Made by a program: the position numbers and the translations under genes
Shown here: one piece after another, positions 63,802 through 64,000 of the stretch
Numbering within the stretch: position 1 is the first letter of the stretch
Layout: each line of letters begins with the position of its first letter
The notes under the pieces: model-generated
Database searches by the model: none
What the model was told of the DNA's origin: nothing
What the model saw: the letters and a program-made list of their open reading frames with translations, nothing else
Source: an uncultured Bacteroidia bacterium
GTDB taxonomy: Bacteria; Bacteroidota; Bacteroidia; Bacteroidales; Prolixibacteraceae
NCBI GenBank assembly: GCA_903850335.1
Contig: CAINLJ010000083.1
Span: forward strand, 1 to 64,000
DNA length: 64,000 nucleotides
Reading direction: 5' to 3'

Positions 63802-64000
63802 ATGAAAAAATCCATTGTGTTTTTTTTGAGCATTACATTAATTGCATTGTCAATCTCATGTGATTTATTGAAAAAAGATGACCCTGCAGCTTTAGGGGGC
63901 AGTCAGTCACCAATGGGTATGGTTGGGGCAACATCCTCTTCAAGTTCATCCCCCATTGCCGGAACAAGTAATATCTCTGCTTCAGTAACCGCACTAAATG
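63802..64000 (+). CDS. Small lipoprotein, cut by the right edge
   Basis: The first 66 codons of a gene running off the window. MKKSIVFFLSITLIALSISC gives a lipobox with cysteine at about 20, then DLLKKDDPAALGG and a serine run. Composition resembles the neighbouring lipoprotein at 62960, though no sequence identity is obvious. It has the same type of promoter and is probably coregulated. No family recognisable from this piece. Confidence 0.75.
   Translation, partial: MKKSIVFFLSITLIALSISCDLLKKDDPAALGGSQSPMGMVGATSSSSSSPIAGTSNISASVTALN

Overview
The window is chromosomal DNA from a Bacteroidota bacterium, most likely class Bacteroidia; I cannot name a genus. The evidence is taxonomic in style rather than a single marker: many promoters fit the Bacteroidota pattern (TTTG at -33, about 19 bases, TAnnTTTG at -7), complex I has 11 subunits with separate NuoC and NuoD and no NuoEFG, the Ton operon is of the exbB-exbD-exbD-tonB type, and DUF3078, DUF2851 and DUF5686-like proteins are present. 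Most of the window is core housekeeping DNA; the last 10 kb is accessory in character.

Layout. 1-2.8 kb: a 23S rRNA methyltransferase cut by the left edge (rlmF), protein-isoaspartate methyltransferase (pcm), a Gfo/Idh/MocA-like protein and a small conserved protein. 2.9-12.9 kb: the complete minus-strand nuoABCDHIJKLMN operon. 13-16.2 kb: a universal-stress-like protein divergent from a fused ADP-forming acyl-CoA synthetase. 16.3-25.2 kb (minus): TPR lipoprotein, pnp, rpsO, a potassium channel, a DUF2851 protein, an O-methyltransferase and an M16 protease. 25.2-26.1 kb: a gene-poor spacer with a 22-unit heptamer repeat and tRNA-Phe. 26.2-33.3 kb (minus): a Ton energisation operon (tonB paralogue, exbB, two exbD, tonB, small membrane protein, PstS-like lipoprotein, TPR protein), with a decayed exbD fragment upstream of the extra tonB. 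33.5-45.8 kb: retropepsin-like protease, mdh, glmM, an RluB-type pseudouridine synthase, an outer-membrane barrel, an ABC permease, aconitase, a pRiA4b ORF-3-like protein, miaA and a small acidic protein. 46-52.6 kb: pheT, a CHASE-PAS histidine kinase, a macrodomain-GNAT fusion and an SRPBCC protein. 52.6-54.6 kb: a DUF3078 protein.

The right end (54.7-64 kb) looks like one functional block: a secreted six-hairpin glycosidase-like protein and a sialate O-acetylesterase, then a very large sensor kinase whose extracytoplasmic part is an FG-GAP/VCBS plus ASPIC/UnbV (CRTAC-like) module, its LuxR-type response regulator, and two small lipoproteins. The two lipoprotein promoters carry the same element, TGACC-N5-GGGCTATTG, at the same distance from the -7 box, and a related element lies just before the regulator gene. 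I infer a signalling system in which the kinase/regulator pair controls these lipoproteins and possibly itself. This is the best candidate for an undescribed system in the window.

Other notable points are the macrodomain-acetyltransferase fusion, the partial exbD-tonB duplication with its pseudogene scar, and the phosphate-binding-like lipoprotein inside the Ton operon.
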